In this document: one piece after another, positions 10,842-19,672 of the stretch | How the letters are laid out: each line of letters begins with the position of its first letter | Position numbering within the stretch: position 1 is the first letter of the stretch | DNA from: Paracoccus sp. TOH | GTDB taxonomy: Bacteria > Pseudomonadota > Alphaproteobacteria > Rhodobacterales > Rhodobacteraceae | DNA: 64,000 bases | Assembly (NCBI RefSeq): GCF_030388245.1 | Contig: NZ_CP098362.1 | Span: 248,001 to 312,000, forward strand | Reading direction: 5' to 3' | Notes under the pieces: model-generated | Databases searched by the model: none | The model's input: the letters and a program-made list of their open reading frames with translations, nothing else | Told to the model about the DNA's origin: nothing | Translations under genes and position numbers: made by a program

Positions 10842-11582
10842 ATGCAAGCGACCGCCGACCTGCGCCATGCCGTCCAGCTGGAGGATCTCGGCTACGAGGT
10901 GGCGGGGCGGGTCATCCTGTCGGGGCTGACGCTGCGCAGCTCGGCGCGGCGCATCGGCGTGGTGGGGCGCAACGGCTCGGGCAAGAGCACGCTGGCGCGG
11001 CTGCTGGCCGGGCTGCTGGCGCCGAGCCGCGGCACGCTGCGGGTCGAGGGGATCGACGTCCAGGCCGACCGCAAGGCGGCGCTGGCCACCGTCGGCATCC
11101 TGTTCCAGAATCCCGAGCACCAGATCATCTTCCCCCGCGTGCAGGAGGAGATCGCCTTCGGCCTGCGCCAGCAGGGCCGGTCGAAATCCGAGGCGGCGGC
11201 CGAGGCGCTGCGTGTTCTGGCGCTGTTCGACAAGGCGGGCTGGAAGGACGCGCCGATCCAGTCGCTGTCGCAGGGCCAGAAGCATCTGGTCTGCATGATG
11301 GCGGTGCTGGCGATGCGGCCGCGGCTGCTGATCCTGGACGAGCCCTTCGCCGGTCTCGACATTCCGACCAAGATGCAGCTTGGCCGGCATCTTGACCGTT
11401 GCGCCATCCGGCTGCTGCATATTTCGCATGATCCCGGCGATCTGCGCGGCTATGATGAGGTGCACTGGCTGGACCGCGGGCGGCTTGTCGCCTCGGGGGC
11501 GGCCGATCTGGTGCTGCCGCGCTTTACCGCGGAAATGATCCGTCAGGGTGGTCTGGATGATCTCTCTCAGCTCTCCGATTAG
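10842..11582 (+). CDS. bioM: Biotin ECF transporter ATPase BioM
   Basis: 246-residue ABC ATPase with Walker A GRNGSGKST, Q-loop FQNPEHQIIFPR, signature LSQGQ and Walker B LLILDEPFAGLD. It forms the energising module with BioN for the biotin-binding S component BioY. The start at 10842 (MQATADL) is chosen because the 285 bp of open frame upstream is arginine/proline-rich non-coding sequence. It overlaps bioN by 26 bp. The three genes bioM, bioN and bioY together are the standard alphaproteobacterial biotin importer. I see no convincing BioR-type operator in the 268-bp leader. Confidence 0.9.
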   Translation: MQATADLRHAVQLEDLGYEVAGRVILSGLTLRSSARRIGVVGRNGSGKSTLARLLAGLLAPSRGTLRVEGIDVQADRKAALATVGILFQNPEHQIIFPRVQEEIAFGLRQQGRSKSEAAAEALRVLALFDKAGWKDAPIQSLSQGQKHLVCMMAVLAMRPRLLILDEPFAGLDIPTKMQLGRHLDRCAIRLLHISHDPGDLRGYDEVHWLDRGRLVASGAADLVLPRFTAEMIRQGGLDDLSQLSD

Positions 11583-12159
11583 GACGCGCGCGCATGGCTG
11601 GCCGGCGGCGGCCAAGCTGGCGGCGCTGTGCCTGGCCTCGACGGCGCTGTTCGCGGTCGAGGCGCTGTGGTTCCAATGTGCCGCGCTGGGCCTGGCGCTG
11701 GTGCTTTACGCGCTGCCGGGGCCGGTCTTCCTGCGCGCGGGGCTGGCGGCGCTGCGCATCGTGCTGCCCTTCGTGGGGTTGGTGCTGGTCTGGCACGCGC
11801 TGTCGGGCAGCCCGGCCGAGGGCGTGTTTCTGGCGCTGCGCATGGCGACGGCGGTGGCGCTGGCCAATCTGGTGACCATGACCACCTCGCTCGAGGATCT
11901 GACGGATGTGGTGCGCGCGCTGGGCCGGCCGCTGCAACGGCTGGGGCTGCCCATGCACCTGCTGGAGACGGCGATTCCGCTGGTCATCCGCTTCACGCCG
12001 GTGCTGATCCAGAAGGCGGGCGCGCTGGTCGAGGCCTGGCGGGCGCGCTCGGCCCGCCGGCCGGGGCCGCAACTGGTGCTGCCGCTGGCGCTGCTGGCGC
12101 TGGACGATGCCGATCATGTCGCCGAGGCGCTGCGGGCGCGCGGCGGCCCGCTGCGATAG
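11557..12159 (+). CDS. bioN: Biotin ECF transporter transmembrane subunit BioN
   Basis: 200-residue T component of the energy-coupling-factor biotin importer. Four to five hydrophobic segments are followed by a C-terminal coupling region with the Ala-Arg motifs expected of EcfT/BioN proteins (AWRARSARR and ALRARGG). The ATG at 11557 lies inside the end of bioM; a GTG at 11548 is the alternative start. The identification rests on its place between bioM and bioY as much as on its own sequence. Confidence 0.85.
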   Translation: MISLSSPIRTRAHGWPAAAKLAALCLASTALFAVEALWFQCAALGLALVLYALPGPVFLRAGLAALRIVLPFVGLVLVWHALSGSPAEGVFLALRMATAVALANLVTMTTSLEDLTDVVRALGRPLQRLGLPMHLLETAIPLVIRFTPVLIQKAGALVEAWRARSARRPGPQLVLPLALLALDDADHVAEALRARGGPLR

Positions 12160-12183
12160 AGCTTCGATAGAAAGGTTCGGGGA

Positions 12184-12744
12184 ATGGAAAGAAACCTTGC
12201 CCATGTGGCGATGTTCGCGGCGCTGATCGCGGCGCTGGGGCTGGTGCCGGCGATCACGCTGGGCTTCGGCGTGCCGATCTCGGCCCAGACGCTGGGGGTG
12301 ATGCTGGCGGGCGCGGTGCTGGGCTGGAAGCGCGGCGTCGCGGCCTGCCTGCTGTTCATCCTGCTGGTGGCGCTGGGTCTGCCCTTGCTGGCCGGCGGGC
12401 GCGGCGGGCTGGGCGTGTTCATGGCGCCGACCACCGGCTTCCTGCTGGGCTGGATCCCGGCTGCCGCCGTCACCGGCCTGTTCGTCGAGAAATCCGGCAT
12501 CCGCCACCCGGGCCTTGCCGCCGGCCTGGGCGCGGTGCTGGGCGGCGTGCTGGTGCTTTACGTCTTCGGCATCGCCGGCATGGCGCTCGCGCTGAAGAAA
12601 TCGCTGGCCGAGGCGACGCTGCTGTCGGCGGCCTTCATCCCCGGCGACCTGCTGAAGGCGGTGGTGACCGGCCTGCTGGTGCAGGTGCTGGCGCAGGTCC
12701 GGCCGCAAAGCATCGCCTGGCAGCGCCGCGACGGCGCCTCCTGA
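12184..12744 (+). CDS. bioY: Biotin-binding S component BioY
   Basis: 186-residue membrane protein with about six hydrophobic segments. The N-terminal LVPAITLGFGVPISAQTLGV is close to the BioY hallmark, and PTTGFLLGW follows near residue 80. It binds biotin and works with BioMN. It begins 24 bp after bioN behind AGGTTCGGGGA. Presence of the importer without biotin synthesis genes nearby suggests scavenging, though synthesis genes could lie elsewhere. Confidence 0.9.
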   Translation: MERNLAHVAMFAALIAALGLVPAITLGFGVPISAQTLGVMLAGAVLGWKRGVAACLLFILLVALGLPLLAGGRGGLGVFMAPTTGFLLGWIPAAAVTGLFVEKSGIRHPGLAAGLGAVLGGVLVLYVFGIAGMALALKKSLAEATLLSAAFIPGDLLKAVVTGLLVQVLAQVRPQSIAWQRRDGAS

Positions 12745-12764
12745 CGCGGATTTCGGCGGGGCAT

Positions 12765-12791
12765 CCGGGCGGCCGGAATCATGCCGCCCGG
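12765..12791. terminator. Hairpin between convergent bioY and aqpZ
   Basis: A perfect 9-bp stem (CCGGGCGGC / GCCGCCCGG) with a 9-base loop sits between the ends of two convergent genes. There is no T tract, so it may act as a bidirectional but weak or factor-assisted terminator. Confidence 0.45.
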
Positions 12792-12813
12792 GGCCGGTGC
12801 GGGGAAGCCCGGC

Positions 12814-13500
12814 TCAGTCCGTCTCGCCCACCGCCTTCCAGACCAGCGCCCCCAGCACCGCGCCGAGCAGCGGCGCCAGCCAGAACAGCCAGAGCTGCCC
12901 CAGCGCCCAGCCATCGGCGAACAGCGCCTGGCTGGTCGAGCGCGCCGGGTTGACCGAGGTATTGGTCACCGGGATCGAGATCAGGTGGATCAGCGTCAGG
13001 GTCAAGCCGATGGCCAGCGGCGCGAACCCGACCGGCGCCCGGCCATGCGTGGTGCCCAGGATCACGAACAGGAAGATCGCGGTCAGGATGATCTCGATCA
13101 CCAGGGCCGAGGTCAGGGAATAGCCGCCGGGCGAATGCTCGCCGTAACCGTTGGCCGCGAAGCCGCCCGGCGCGAAGCCGGCCTTGCCGGAGGCGACCAG
13201 GTAGAGCGCCGCGGCGGCCAGGATGGCGCCGACGAGCTGCGCGGCGATATAGGGCAGCAGCCGTGCGGCCGGAAAGCGGCCGGCCACGGTCAGGCCGACC
13301 GAGACGGCGGGATTGAAATGCCCGCCCGAGATGCCGCCCACGGCATAGGCCATGGTCACCACCGTCAGGCCGAAGGCCAGCGCCACGCCGGTGAAGCCGA
13401 TGCCCAGGTCGGGAAAGGCGGCGGCGAGGATGGCGCTGCCGCAGCCTCCGAAGACCAGCCAGAAAGTGCCGACCGTCTCGGCGGCCAGTTGCTTACGCAT
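12814..13500 (-). CDS. aqpZ: Aquaporin Z
   Basis: 228-residue MIP-family water channel with six membrane helices and the two half-helix NPA motifs (GHFNPAVS near residue 64 and VNPARS near residue 186). A histidine and the arginine after the second NPA match the narrow water-selective filter of AqpZ rather than a glycerol facilitator. Length equals E. coli AqpZ within a few residues. The start at 13500 (MRKQLAAE) has GGAG at ~9 bases; an in-frame ATG at 13515 is possible. It is convergent with bioY and functionally independent of it. Confidence 0.93.
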   Translation of the reverse strand: MRKQLAAETVGTFWLVFGGCGSAILAAAFPDLGIGFTGVALAFGLTVVTMAYAVGGISGGHFNPAVSVGLTVAGRFPAARLLPYIAAQLVGAILAAAALYLVASGKAGFAPGGFAANGYGEHSPGGYSLTSALVIEIILTAIFLFVILGTTHGRAPVGFAPLAIGLTLTLIHLISIPVTNTSVNPARSTSQALFADGWALGQLWLFWLAPLLGAVLGALVWKAVGETD

Positions 13501-13690
13501 GATTGGGAACTCCATAATTGAAAACACGGCCGCCGGCATCGCGAGGCGGCGCCGGGACAAGACGAAGTGCAGCGCAAGTCCCGAATTTTGGCAAGAAAAT
13601 TCCGATGCCCCGGCCAGCCCCCGGGTGCCGCGGCGGCGCCGGAATTTCCGCGGCGGTCGCGCAGGGCCGGCCCCTGGACCGATTGATCTG

Positions 13691-13960
13691 TCATATCCAG
13701 ATGATGACGGTTGCCACGAGGGCCATGGCGGAGAGGAAGACCTTCGGGGATCTGTCGTGGCGTGTTGCGAGCCTGCGCCCGTCCTTCAGGCGGCCGAACA
13801 TGATCCCGATGCGGTAGCGGCGTTCTTAGCGGTGCCGGTCATATCTGCCGGATTGGCCGCGCGACTGCCTGGCGGGATGCAGGGCTTGATCCCCGTGCTT
13901 TGCCGGGCTTCGCGGAACCAATCGGCATCACAGCCGTGATCCGCGAGCAGCCAATTCAGC
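13691..13960 (-). pseudogene. IS5-family transposase remnant (C-terminal end, frameshifted)
   Basis: On the minus strand one frame gives LLADHGCDADWFREARQ and GIKPCIPP, and another gives [23 protein letters not shown] and [17 protein letters not shown]. Together these are the C-terminal third of an IS5-type DDE transposase, whose intact form reads LADRGYDADWFR, GI.PCIP, RIE.MFGRLKDWRR and FLSAI. The two halves are joined by a frameshift and an in-frame TAA, so the gene is dead. The N-terminal two thirds are missing. No flanking inverted repeats were identified. Confidence 0.75.
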
Positions 13961-14302
13961 AACGCGGTTCGCGATACGGCCCATTATGCCAAAGTCTTTG
14001 CCGGCACATGCAAAACATCCTACCATAATCCGGCGTGGCAAGATCAATTGGGCGCTCTTACGGCCGAATCCCTACTCCGTTGTTTTCCCGACCCCGAGAT
14101 AATCTCCTCATGCAAGAGCAAGCCGACTTACCCCGCATGACACGCCTATCCCGAGACTGTAATCGTCCAAAAGAGAGTTGTTGCCGAAAATAGCCCCCGC
14201 CGATATGAATGGGACGCATAACCGCAGTTCCGTTTTTGATCACCGTTAACAAGGCAAGGAAAATACCAGTCTGTTCTTGAATAGTAGCCAGGGTTCAAAA
14301 GT
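13961..14302. other. Intergenic region upstream of the glycan operon
   Basis: 342 bp without a convincing gene. It is clearly richer in A+T than its surroundings, especially 14010-14300, and probably carries the promoter of the gtr-like operon that starts at 14303. I found no recognisable repeat or RNA. Confidence 0.4.
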
Positions 14303-15334
14303 ATGTCAGACATTCCTCAGGCCCAAGGCACAACGATCAGCGTCGTCGTGCCGGTTTATTGCGGCAGCGATTACCTGGAGACATTGGTCGGGGCGCTCGA
14401 CAGCCTGCGTCGCGAATGGCAAGCCCAGGCGGCGCCTTTTTTCCTGGCTGAGGCGATCTTCGTCGACGACGCCGCCATCGACCAGTCCGGAAAGCTGATC
14501 GACCGATTGGCGCAGCAGCATCCCTGGATCGTACCGCTTCACCTGTCGCGCAACTTCGGCCAGCACCCGGCCACCATCGTCGGCATCCTGCACAGTTCCG
14601 GCGATTGGGTCGTCACCATGGACGAAGACCTGCAACACCGGCCCGAACTCATCAAACCGCTCTTGCGCAAGGCGGTGACCGAACATACCGACATCGTCTA
14701 TGCCAAGCCCGCCTCGGCCGTGCACGAGGCCGCATTCCGCGACTGGACCTCGCGCAGTTTCAAGCGGCTGATGCAATGGTTGACCGACAATCCCAATCTG
14801 CCCGACTTCAACAGCTTCCGGTTGATCCGCGGTCCGGTGGCGCGGGCGGCGGCCAGCGTCTGTTCGCATGACACCTATCTGGACATCACATTGGGCTGGT
14901 TCACCCAGAGCATCGGCGTTCTGCGAGCCGAGATGAAGGACGAGCGCTATATCCGCACCAAGCGGAGCGGCTATAGCCTGAAGGCGCTGTTATCGCATGG
15001 CTGGCGGATGATCTTTTCCAGCCAGATCAAGCTTCTGCGCATCGGATCGGTGCTGGGTCTTTCGGCGATGATATTCTCGGTGCTGGCAGCGGTCTATTTT
15101 CTGGTAAAACGGATCTTCTTCCCGATGGACATCGCGGTACAGGGCTGGACCTCGCTGTTCCTGGCGATCACCTTTTTCGGCGGACTTTCCGCCCTGATGC
15201 TGGGGATCGCGCTGCAATACCTGTCCTCGATGATCCTCAAGGTCCATGGCAAGCCGACATTCTTCACCATAGACCGCTCGGGGGACGCCATGGCGGTCCG
15301 ATGGCTGGAGCAGCATCCGGACCCCCAGCCATGA
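14303..15334 (+). CDS. GtrB/DPM1-like bactoprenyl-linked glycosyltransferase
   Basis: 343-residue GT2-family transferase with a cytoplasmic GT-A domain: start ISVVVPVYCGSDYLE, EAIFVDD, and the DxD-type motif VVTMDEDLQHRPE near residues 98-110. Two C-terminal membrane helices follow (about residues 245-270 and 285-310). This architecture transfers a sugar from a nucleotide donor to undecaprenyl phosphate, as GtrB and ArnC do. ATGA overlap couples it to the epimerase gene. Together with the GtrA-like protein at the end of the operon it implies a flipped lipid-linked sugar used to decorate a surface polysaccharide. The donor sugar is unknown. Confidence 0.82.
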   Translation: MSDIPQAQGTTISVVVPVYCGSDYLETLVGALDSLRREWQAQAAPFFLAEAIFVDDAAIDQSGKLIDRLAQQHPWIVPLHLSRNFGQHPATIVGILHSSGDWVVTMDEDLQHRPELIKPLLRKAVTEHTDIVYAKPASAVHEAAFRDWTSRSFKRLMQWLTDNPNLPDFNSFRLIRGPVARAAASVCSHDTYLDITLGWFTQSIGVLRAEMKDERYIRTKRSGYSLKALLSHGWRMIFSSQIKLLRIGSVLGLSAMIFSVLAAVYFLVKRIFFPMDIAVQGWTSLFLAITFFGGLSALMLGIALQYLSSMILKVHGKPTFFTIDRSGDAMAVRWLEQHPDPQP

Positions 15335-16239
15335 AGCTGCTGCACATCGGCGAGCGGGACGGGCTATCGATCCTGATGTTCGGCCTGGGCCTGATCGGCG
15401 GGGCGGTGGACCGCGCCCTGCAGCTGCGCTGCCATACCCGGGCCGGGCAATTTCCCTATGATTGGCGCCATGACATTCTGCGGCGGGCGCAGCGAGCGGC
15501 GATCCGGGCCGAGCTGCGACCTCGGGACAGGATCGCCATGGTCTGGACCGGCGGGCAGAGCGGCTTTGCCTCGACCGAGATCGAGATGGCAAAGGAAACG
15601 GCCCTGGTGGCCGAATTGGTCGAAATGGCCGAGTCCCTGGGACGGGACGGACGGCAGGTCGATTTTCACATGCTGAGCTCGGCCGGCGGGCTGTTCGAGG
15701 GCCAGACCCATTGCGGGCGCATCGGCGTGCCCCGTCCCCTGCGCCCCTATGGCGAGGGCAAGCGGCAGCAGGAAAAGATACTGGCCCGGGCTGCCGGGCT
15801 GAACCGGCGCCGCATCTACCGGCCAAGCTCGGTCTATGGTGTGACCCGCTCGCGGCGGGTGGGCTTGGTCGCGGCCCTTGTCTCGAACGCGATGCGCGGC
15901 ACGACCACCCGGATCTACGGCAATCCGAACACGCTGCGCGACTATGTCCTGGCCGACGATATCGGCCATTATATAGCCCGCAGCATCCTAAAATCGGGCA
16001 GCGGCGAACCCGTGGAAACGCGGCTGTTGGCCAGTGGCCGGCCGGCCTCGGTCTTCGAGGTGATCGAACGCGTTCGCGAGCGGATGGGGCGGCCCCTGCT
16101 GCTGCAGTTCGATCCGCACCCTTCCAATGTCCGCGACATGAGTTTCCTGCCTTCAGCCCTGCCCGCCGATTGGCAGGCGACTTCGCTGGCCAGCGGCATT
16201 GCGGGCATCGTCACATTCTTCCGCAGCGGTTCGGCCTGA
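15331..16239 (+). CDS. NAD-dependent epimerase/dehydratase (extended SDR family)
   Basis: 302-residue SDR protein. The N-terminal nucleotide-binding glycine pattern GLGLIGGAVD is atypical but recognisable. The catalytic set is LSSAGGLFEG (Ser, about residue 115) and YGEGK (Tyr-x3-Lys, about residue 141). YRPSSVYG and the C-terminal VFEVIERVRERMG are typical of sugar epimerases. It probably makes the nucleotide sugar used by the neighbouring transferase, or reduces or epimerises the lipid-linked sugar. Start overlaps the previous stop. The substrate cannot be inferred. Confidence 0.75.
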   Translation: MKLLHIGERDGLSILMFGLGLIGGAVDRALQLRCHTRAGQFPYDWRHDILRRAQRAAIRAELRPRDRIAMVWTGGQSGFASTEIEMAKETALVAELVEMAESLGRDGRQVDFHMLSSAGGLFEGQTHCGRIGVPRPLRPYGEGKRQQEKILARAAGLNRRRIYRPSSVYGVTRSRRVGLVAALVSNAMRGTTTRIYGNPNTLRDYVLADDIGHYIARSILKSGSGEPVETRLLASGRPASVFEVIERVRERMGRPLLLQFDPHPSNVRDMSFLPSALPADWQATSLASGIAGIVTFFRSGSA

Positions 16240-16252
16240 AGGAGCCCATCCG

Positions 16253-17845
16253 ATGTCCGCAGTTTCCCACACAAAGACCCACTTCGGGCCCGGCCTGGCG
16301 TTTTTGCGCCCCGGATTGGCGCTGCTATGGCTGGCCTCGACGCCGGTCCTCTGCATTCTCTATCTGAAGATCGAACCGTCCCCGGACCAGGCCCAGTTCG
16401 ACTATATGGGCTGGCTGGCAACGCAGGGCCGCCCGTTCTATGCCGGCAGCTTCGACATGAACTGGCCGGGCGGAATGCTGCTGCACGAGGCGGCGATCCG
16501 GCTGTTCGGCCCGGTCGCCTGGTCATGGCACCTGCTGGATTTCCTGTTGGCCGAGCTGGCGGCGATGGCGGCGGGGCTGTTCCTGTGGCGCGCCGGCTTC
16601 CGGCTTGCGCCCTGGATCATGCTGGTGCTTTATCCCCCGCTCTATGTCACCGCCGGGGCCTGGATGGCCGGACAGCGCGACATCGTCGCCATGGGCCTTA
16701 TGATCATAGCCTGCTGTGCCATGCTGGCCCCGGCGAAGCGTGAGGGGCGGGCGTTGTTCTTGGCCGGGGCTCTGGTCGCCTGTGCGGTGCTGGTCCGCCC
16801 CACCTACCTGTCGGTGCTGGCCGGGCTCCTGATCCTCGAGGCGCTGCCGCGCGAGTGGCTGCGTCAGCCCCGGCGCAATGGCATCTCTGTCCGGGTGCTG
16901 GCGCTTGGCATGGGCTTTGCGACGGTGATCCTGGCGGCACTGGCCTGGGCGGTGGCCGTCGGCAATCTGGACGACTGGTATCAACAGTCGGTGCAGTTCA
17001 CTGCCCAGGTCTATTACGTCGAGCCGCCGATGGATCTGATCCAGACCCTGCTCACGCTTTTCACCCGCTGGTGGCACTGGCTGAGCCTGGGCGGGCTGCT
17101 CGGGCTGGTGCTGTGGATCCTGCGCGACCGGTCCGTCGGCTATCCGCTGGCGCTGGTGCTGGGCCTCGGCTGCGCCATTCTGCTGTCCTATTTTGCCCAG
17201 AACAAGGGCTTCGGCTATCACATCGCCGGCTTCATCCCCCTGCTGGCGATGCTGACCGCCGTAGCCATCGACCAGCTGGCCGCACGGGCAGGCGACGCGC
17301 CTGGCCCGCGCCTCGGCTGGCTGGCCGGCGGCGCGGCTGTCGCGCTGGCGGGGCTTGCCGTGCTGGGAACCGCCAGCAAGCTCGCCAGCAATGGCGGGCT
17401 GTTGCGCGACTATCTGCGGAACGGCATCGCCCCCGTGGCCGGCGGCTACGGCATTCCCGCAGCCGACCAGGCCCGGATGATCCAGATCATCCAGACCGAA
17501 AGCACCCCCGAGGACAGGCTGGCGCAATATGGCACCGCCCATCATATCCCCTATCTGGCCCAACGGCTGCCGCCTCATCGCTTCATCACCCCAGCGATCG
17601 AGCTGATGACCCCGGATTTTGCGCTTTACCAGCCTTGGCTGACCGAGATTCGCGATGGGTTGCGCGGCAATCCGCCGGCGTTCGTGCTGATTACCGGGAT
17701 ACATCTTGTCCCGACAGAGGCGGGACTGTCCGCGCCGAACACCACTGCACCGGCGCTGGCCGAGCTTCTTGCGTTCATGGGCCAGGATTACGCGCCGCGC
17801 GTGCAGGGCGATTACGGCGCGCTGTTCCAGCGAGTGGCCAGATGA
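16253..17845 (+). CDS. GT-C membrane glycosyltransferase (GT39/ArnT-like fold)
   Basis: 530-residue polytopic membrane protein with ten to eleven hydrophobic segments. After the first helix comes the acidic extracytoplasmic segment EPSPDQAQFDYMGWLA, the position of the catalytic acidic motif in GT-C enzymes, then SFDMNWPGGMLLHE. It would use the polyprenyl-phosphate sugar made by the GtrB-like enzyme as donor on the periplasmic face, the role of the strain-specific third gene in gtr clusters. Annotated by architecture and operon; no close named homologue is recognised. The start at 16253 follows GAAGGAG. Confidence 0.7.
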   Translation: MSAVSHTKTHFGPGLAFLRPGLALLWLASTPVLCILYLKIEPSPDQAQFDYMGWLATQGRPFYAGSFDMNWPGGMLLHEAAIRLFGPVAWSWHLLDFLLAELAAMAAGLFLWRAGFRLAPWIMLVLYPPLYVTAGAWMAGQRDIVAMGLMIIACCAMLAPAKREGRALFLAGALVACAVLVRPTYLSVLAGLLILEALPREWLRQPRRNGISVRVLALGMGFATVILAALAWAVAVGNLDDWYQQSVQFTAQVYYVEPPMDLIQTLLTLFTRWWHWLSLGGLLGLVLWILRDRSVGYPLALVLGLGCAILLSYFAQNKGFGYHIAGFIPLLAMLTAVAIDQLAARAGDAPGPRLGWLAGGAAVALAGLAVLGTASKLASNGGLLRDYLRNGIAPVAGGYGIPAADQARMIQIIQTESTPEDRLAQYGTAHHIPYLAQRLPPHRFITPAIELMTPDFALYQPWLTEIRDGLRGNPPAFVLITGIHLVPTEAGLSAPNTTAPALAELLAFMGQDYAPRVQGDYGALFQRVAR

Positions 17846-18228
17846 GCCCGGCCTGGGCTGCGGCTCGGCAGCCGCTGAGCTTCCTGGCCGTCGGCGCCTC
17901 CTCGACCGGGCTTTATTTCCTGCTGCTGTGGCTATTGCGGGATCGGGTGGACGGCACCCTGCTGCTGACCGGCCTCTGCTATGGTGCCAGCATGGTCTAC
18001 AACTACCTGCTGCAGAGCGGGCTGACCTTCCGCGCCGGCCCGCCGACCCGGCGCAGCGTCTTGCGTTTCGTGGTCATGCACCTGACGGCCATGGCGCTGA
18101 ATTCGCTATTGATGGCGGGCCTGGTCGACGGGCTTGCCCTGCCGCTATTCAAAACGCAACTGGTGGTGACGGGCTTCGTTTCCGCGATGATATTCCTGGT
18201 ATCGAAATATTGGGTCTATCGCCGATGA
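17842..18228 (+). CDS. GtrA-like small membrane protein (putative polyprenyl-phosphate-sugar flippase)
   Basis: 128-residue protein with four hydrophobic helices, the size and layout of the GtrA/DPMS family. The C-terminal KYWVYRR is the usual ending (family consensus near K-F-W-V-F/Y-R). GtrA proteins are thought to flip the polyprenyl-linked sugar. Overlaps the GT-C gene by 4 bp and ends the operon; the next gene is convergent. Confidence 0.82.
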   Translation: MSPAWAAARQPLSFLAVGASSTGLYFLLLWLLRDRVDGTLLLTGLCYGASMVYNYLLQSGLTFRAGPPTRRSVLRFVVMHLTAMALNSLLMAGLVDGLALPLFKTQLVVTGFVSAMIFLVSKYWVYRR

Positions 18229-18515
18229 CAGGCAGTTGCGAAGTCCGGGTCTAGACTGAGGGCAAGCGGACGCACAAGGACGAATCCGGGCGCCCGTCCG
18301 GATCCCGGCCGAAGCGACCGTCAGCATGCCCGGCGCGGGAAGGCCGCACAGCGGCTGGAATTGGAAGGTGAAGGCCGACAACGAAAAAGAAGCGCAAGAA
18401 GCGCTGTGATTTCGAGGGGCCGATCGCCCGTGCGACCGGCTGCCCGCGTCGGGGTGCAATTCCGGACCAGCCGCGGCCGGGCTTCGACCCGCAACGAACA
18501 TGGCGGTTCGAATCG

Positions 18516-19496
18516 TCAAGGAGAAGACAGCCCTGCATCCGGCAGAGCCTCATCGTCGGCGCCATGGCGCTGGCGCGATGGCATCGACATGCTGTCGCTT
18601 ACCTTTTCGCGGATGATGGCGATGAAGTGATGCAATGTCGGCGACGGATCGCCCTGGCGGGAGATGGCATATAGCGGCACCTGCGGCGGTTCCGGGGCGA
18701 TGGGCCGGAACATCACATTCGCCCAGGCCAGACCCCGCATGCTGGCGGGCAACAGCGCCACGCCCATGTTCGCGCCGACCAGGCTCAGCAGCGATTGCAC
18801 CTCGACCACCTGCTGGCGGATCTGCGGGGTGAAACCGGCCTGCAGGCAGCACTGATACAGGTAGTCGGCAAAACGCGACTGCTGCAGGCCGAACATCACG
18901 AAGGGCTGGTCGCTGAGTTCGGCCAGCGCCAACCGGTCGCGGGCGGCCAGCGGGTGCTGGCGCGGAAGCGCGATCATCACATCCTCGCGCATGATCATCT
19001 CGCGCTGCAGCCCTTCGTGCTCGGGCGGCATGCGGAAGATGCCGACATCGATGCGCCGCTCGATCAGCGCCTCGATCTGGGCCGAGGGCGTCAGCTCGTG
19101 CAATCGCCACTCGACCTCGGGATAGCGCTGGCCGAAACTTTCCAGAGCCGCCGGGATCACCCCCACCAGCGACGAGCTGATGACGCCGATCTCCAGCCGC
19201 CCCACCTGGCCGCGTGCGACCATGCGGGCATGGGTGATGGCCTTGTCCAGCTGTTCAAAGACCAGCGGCACCCGTTCAAGGAAGGCGCGGCCCGCTACGG
19301 TCAGTTCGACGCTGTGATGGCTGCGGCGGAACAGCTCGACCTCCAGCGCCTCCTCGAGCTGGCGGATCTGCTGGCTCAGCGGCGGCTGCGACATGTTCAG
19401 CCGCCGGGCGGCGCGGCCGAAATGCAGCTCTTCGGCCAGCACCAGGAAATAGCGCAATGTCCGCAGGTTGAACTGGCGCGGGTCGATGCGGTCCAT
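18516..19496 (-). CDS. LysR-family regulator, divergent from the UbiD cluster
   Basis: 326-residue LysR protein. The N-terminal winged helix-turn-helix runs from FNLRTLRYFLVLAEELHFGRAARRLNMSQPPLSQQIRQLE, that is residues 7-48, followed by the LysR inducer-binding domain. The helix-turn-helix region RLNMSQPPLSQQIRQLE is of the CatR/BenM-like class that often controls aromatic or heterocycle degradation. It is transcribed away from the amidohydrolase gene at 19673, with 176 bp between, the usual arrangement for a LysR regulator and its target operon. The inducer is presumably the pathway substrate or an intermediate. Confidence 0.9.
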   Translation of the reverse strand: MDRIDPRQFNLRTLRYFLVLAEELHFGRAARRLNMSQPPLSQQIRQLEEALEVELFRRSHHSVELTVAGRAFLERVPLVFEQLDKAITHARMVARGQVGRLEIGVISSSLVGVIPAALESFGQRYPEVEWRLHELTPSAQIEALIERRIDVGIFRMPPEHEGLQREMIMREDVMIALPRQHPLAARDRLALAELSDQPFVMFGLQQSRFADYLYQCCLQAGFTPQIRQQVVEVQSLLSLVGANMGVALLPASMRGLAWANVMFRPIAPEPPQVPLYAISRQGDPSPTLHHFIAIIREKVSDSMSMPSRQRHGADDEALPDAGLSSP

Positions 19497-19672
19497 ATCG
19501 GAAACCTCTCACCAAAGCATGAAAGCGATATTATACGTCTTGTTCGCGCCATGCCAGTCTGACCGAAGGAAGCCGCTGCCGTCGGTAAGGTCGTCCGCCG
19601 GACGCGTGGGGGGCGCAGCGGTTTTCCCGACCATCGCGGCCCCCTTGGGGAGCCGGGCAGAAGGAGGACCAC
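19497..19672. promoter_or_regulatory. Divergent promoter region, lysR / heterocycle operon
   Basis: This 176-bp spacer separates the divergent LysR gene and the first amidohydrolase gene. An AT-rich core near 19525-19545 (GCGATATTATACGTCTT) looks like promoter sequence, and a strong ribosome-binding site (GAAGGAGG) precedes 19673. I could not single out one T-N11-A operator with confidence. Confidence 0.5.

Noticed and set aside
14058..14252. 64-codon minus-strand frame upstream of the glycan operon
   Set aside because: AT-rich leader sequence, no ribosome site, no recognisable motif.
18229..18515. Possible small gene between gtrA and the LysR gene
   Set aside because: Only short arginine-rich frames without starts or ribosome sites; it is a convergent intergenic gap.
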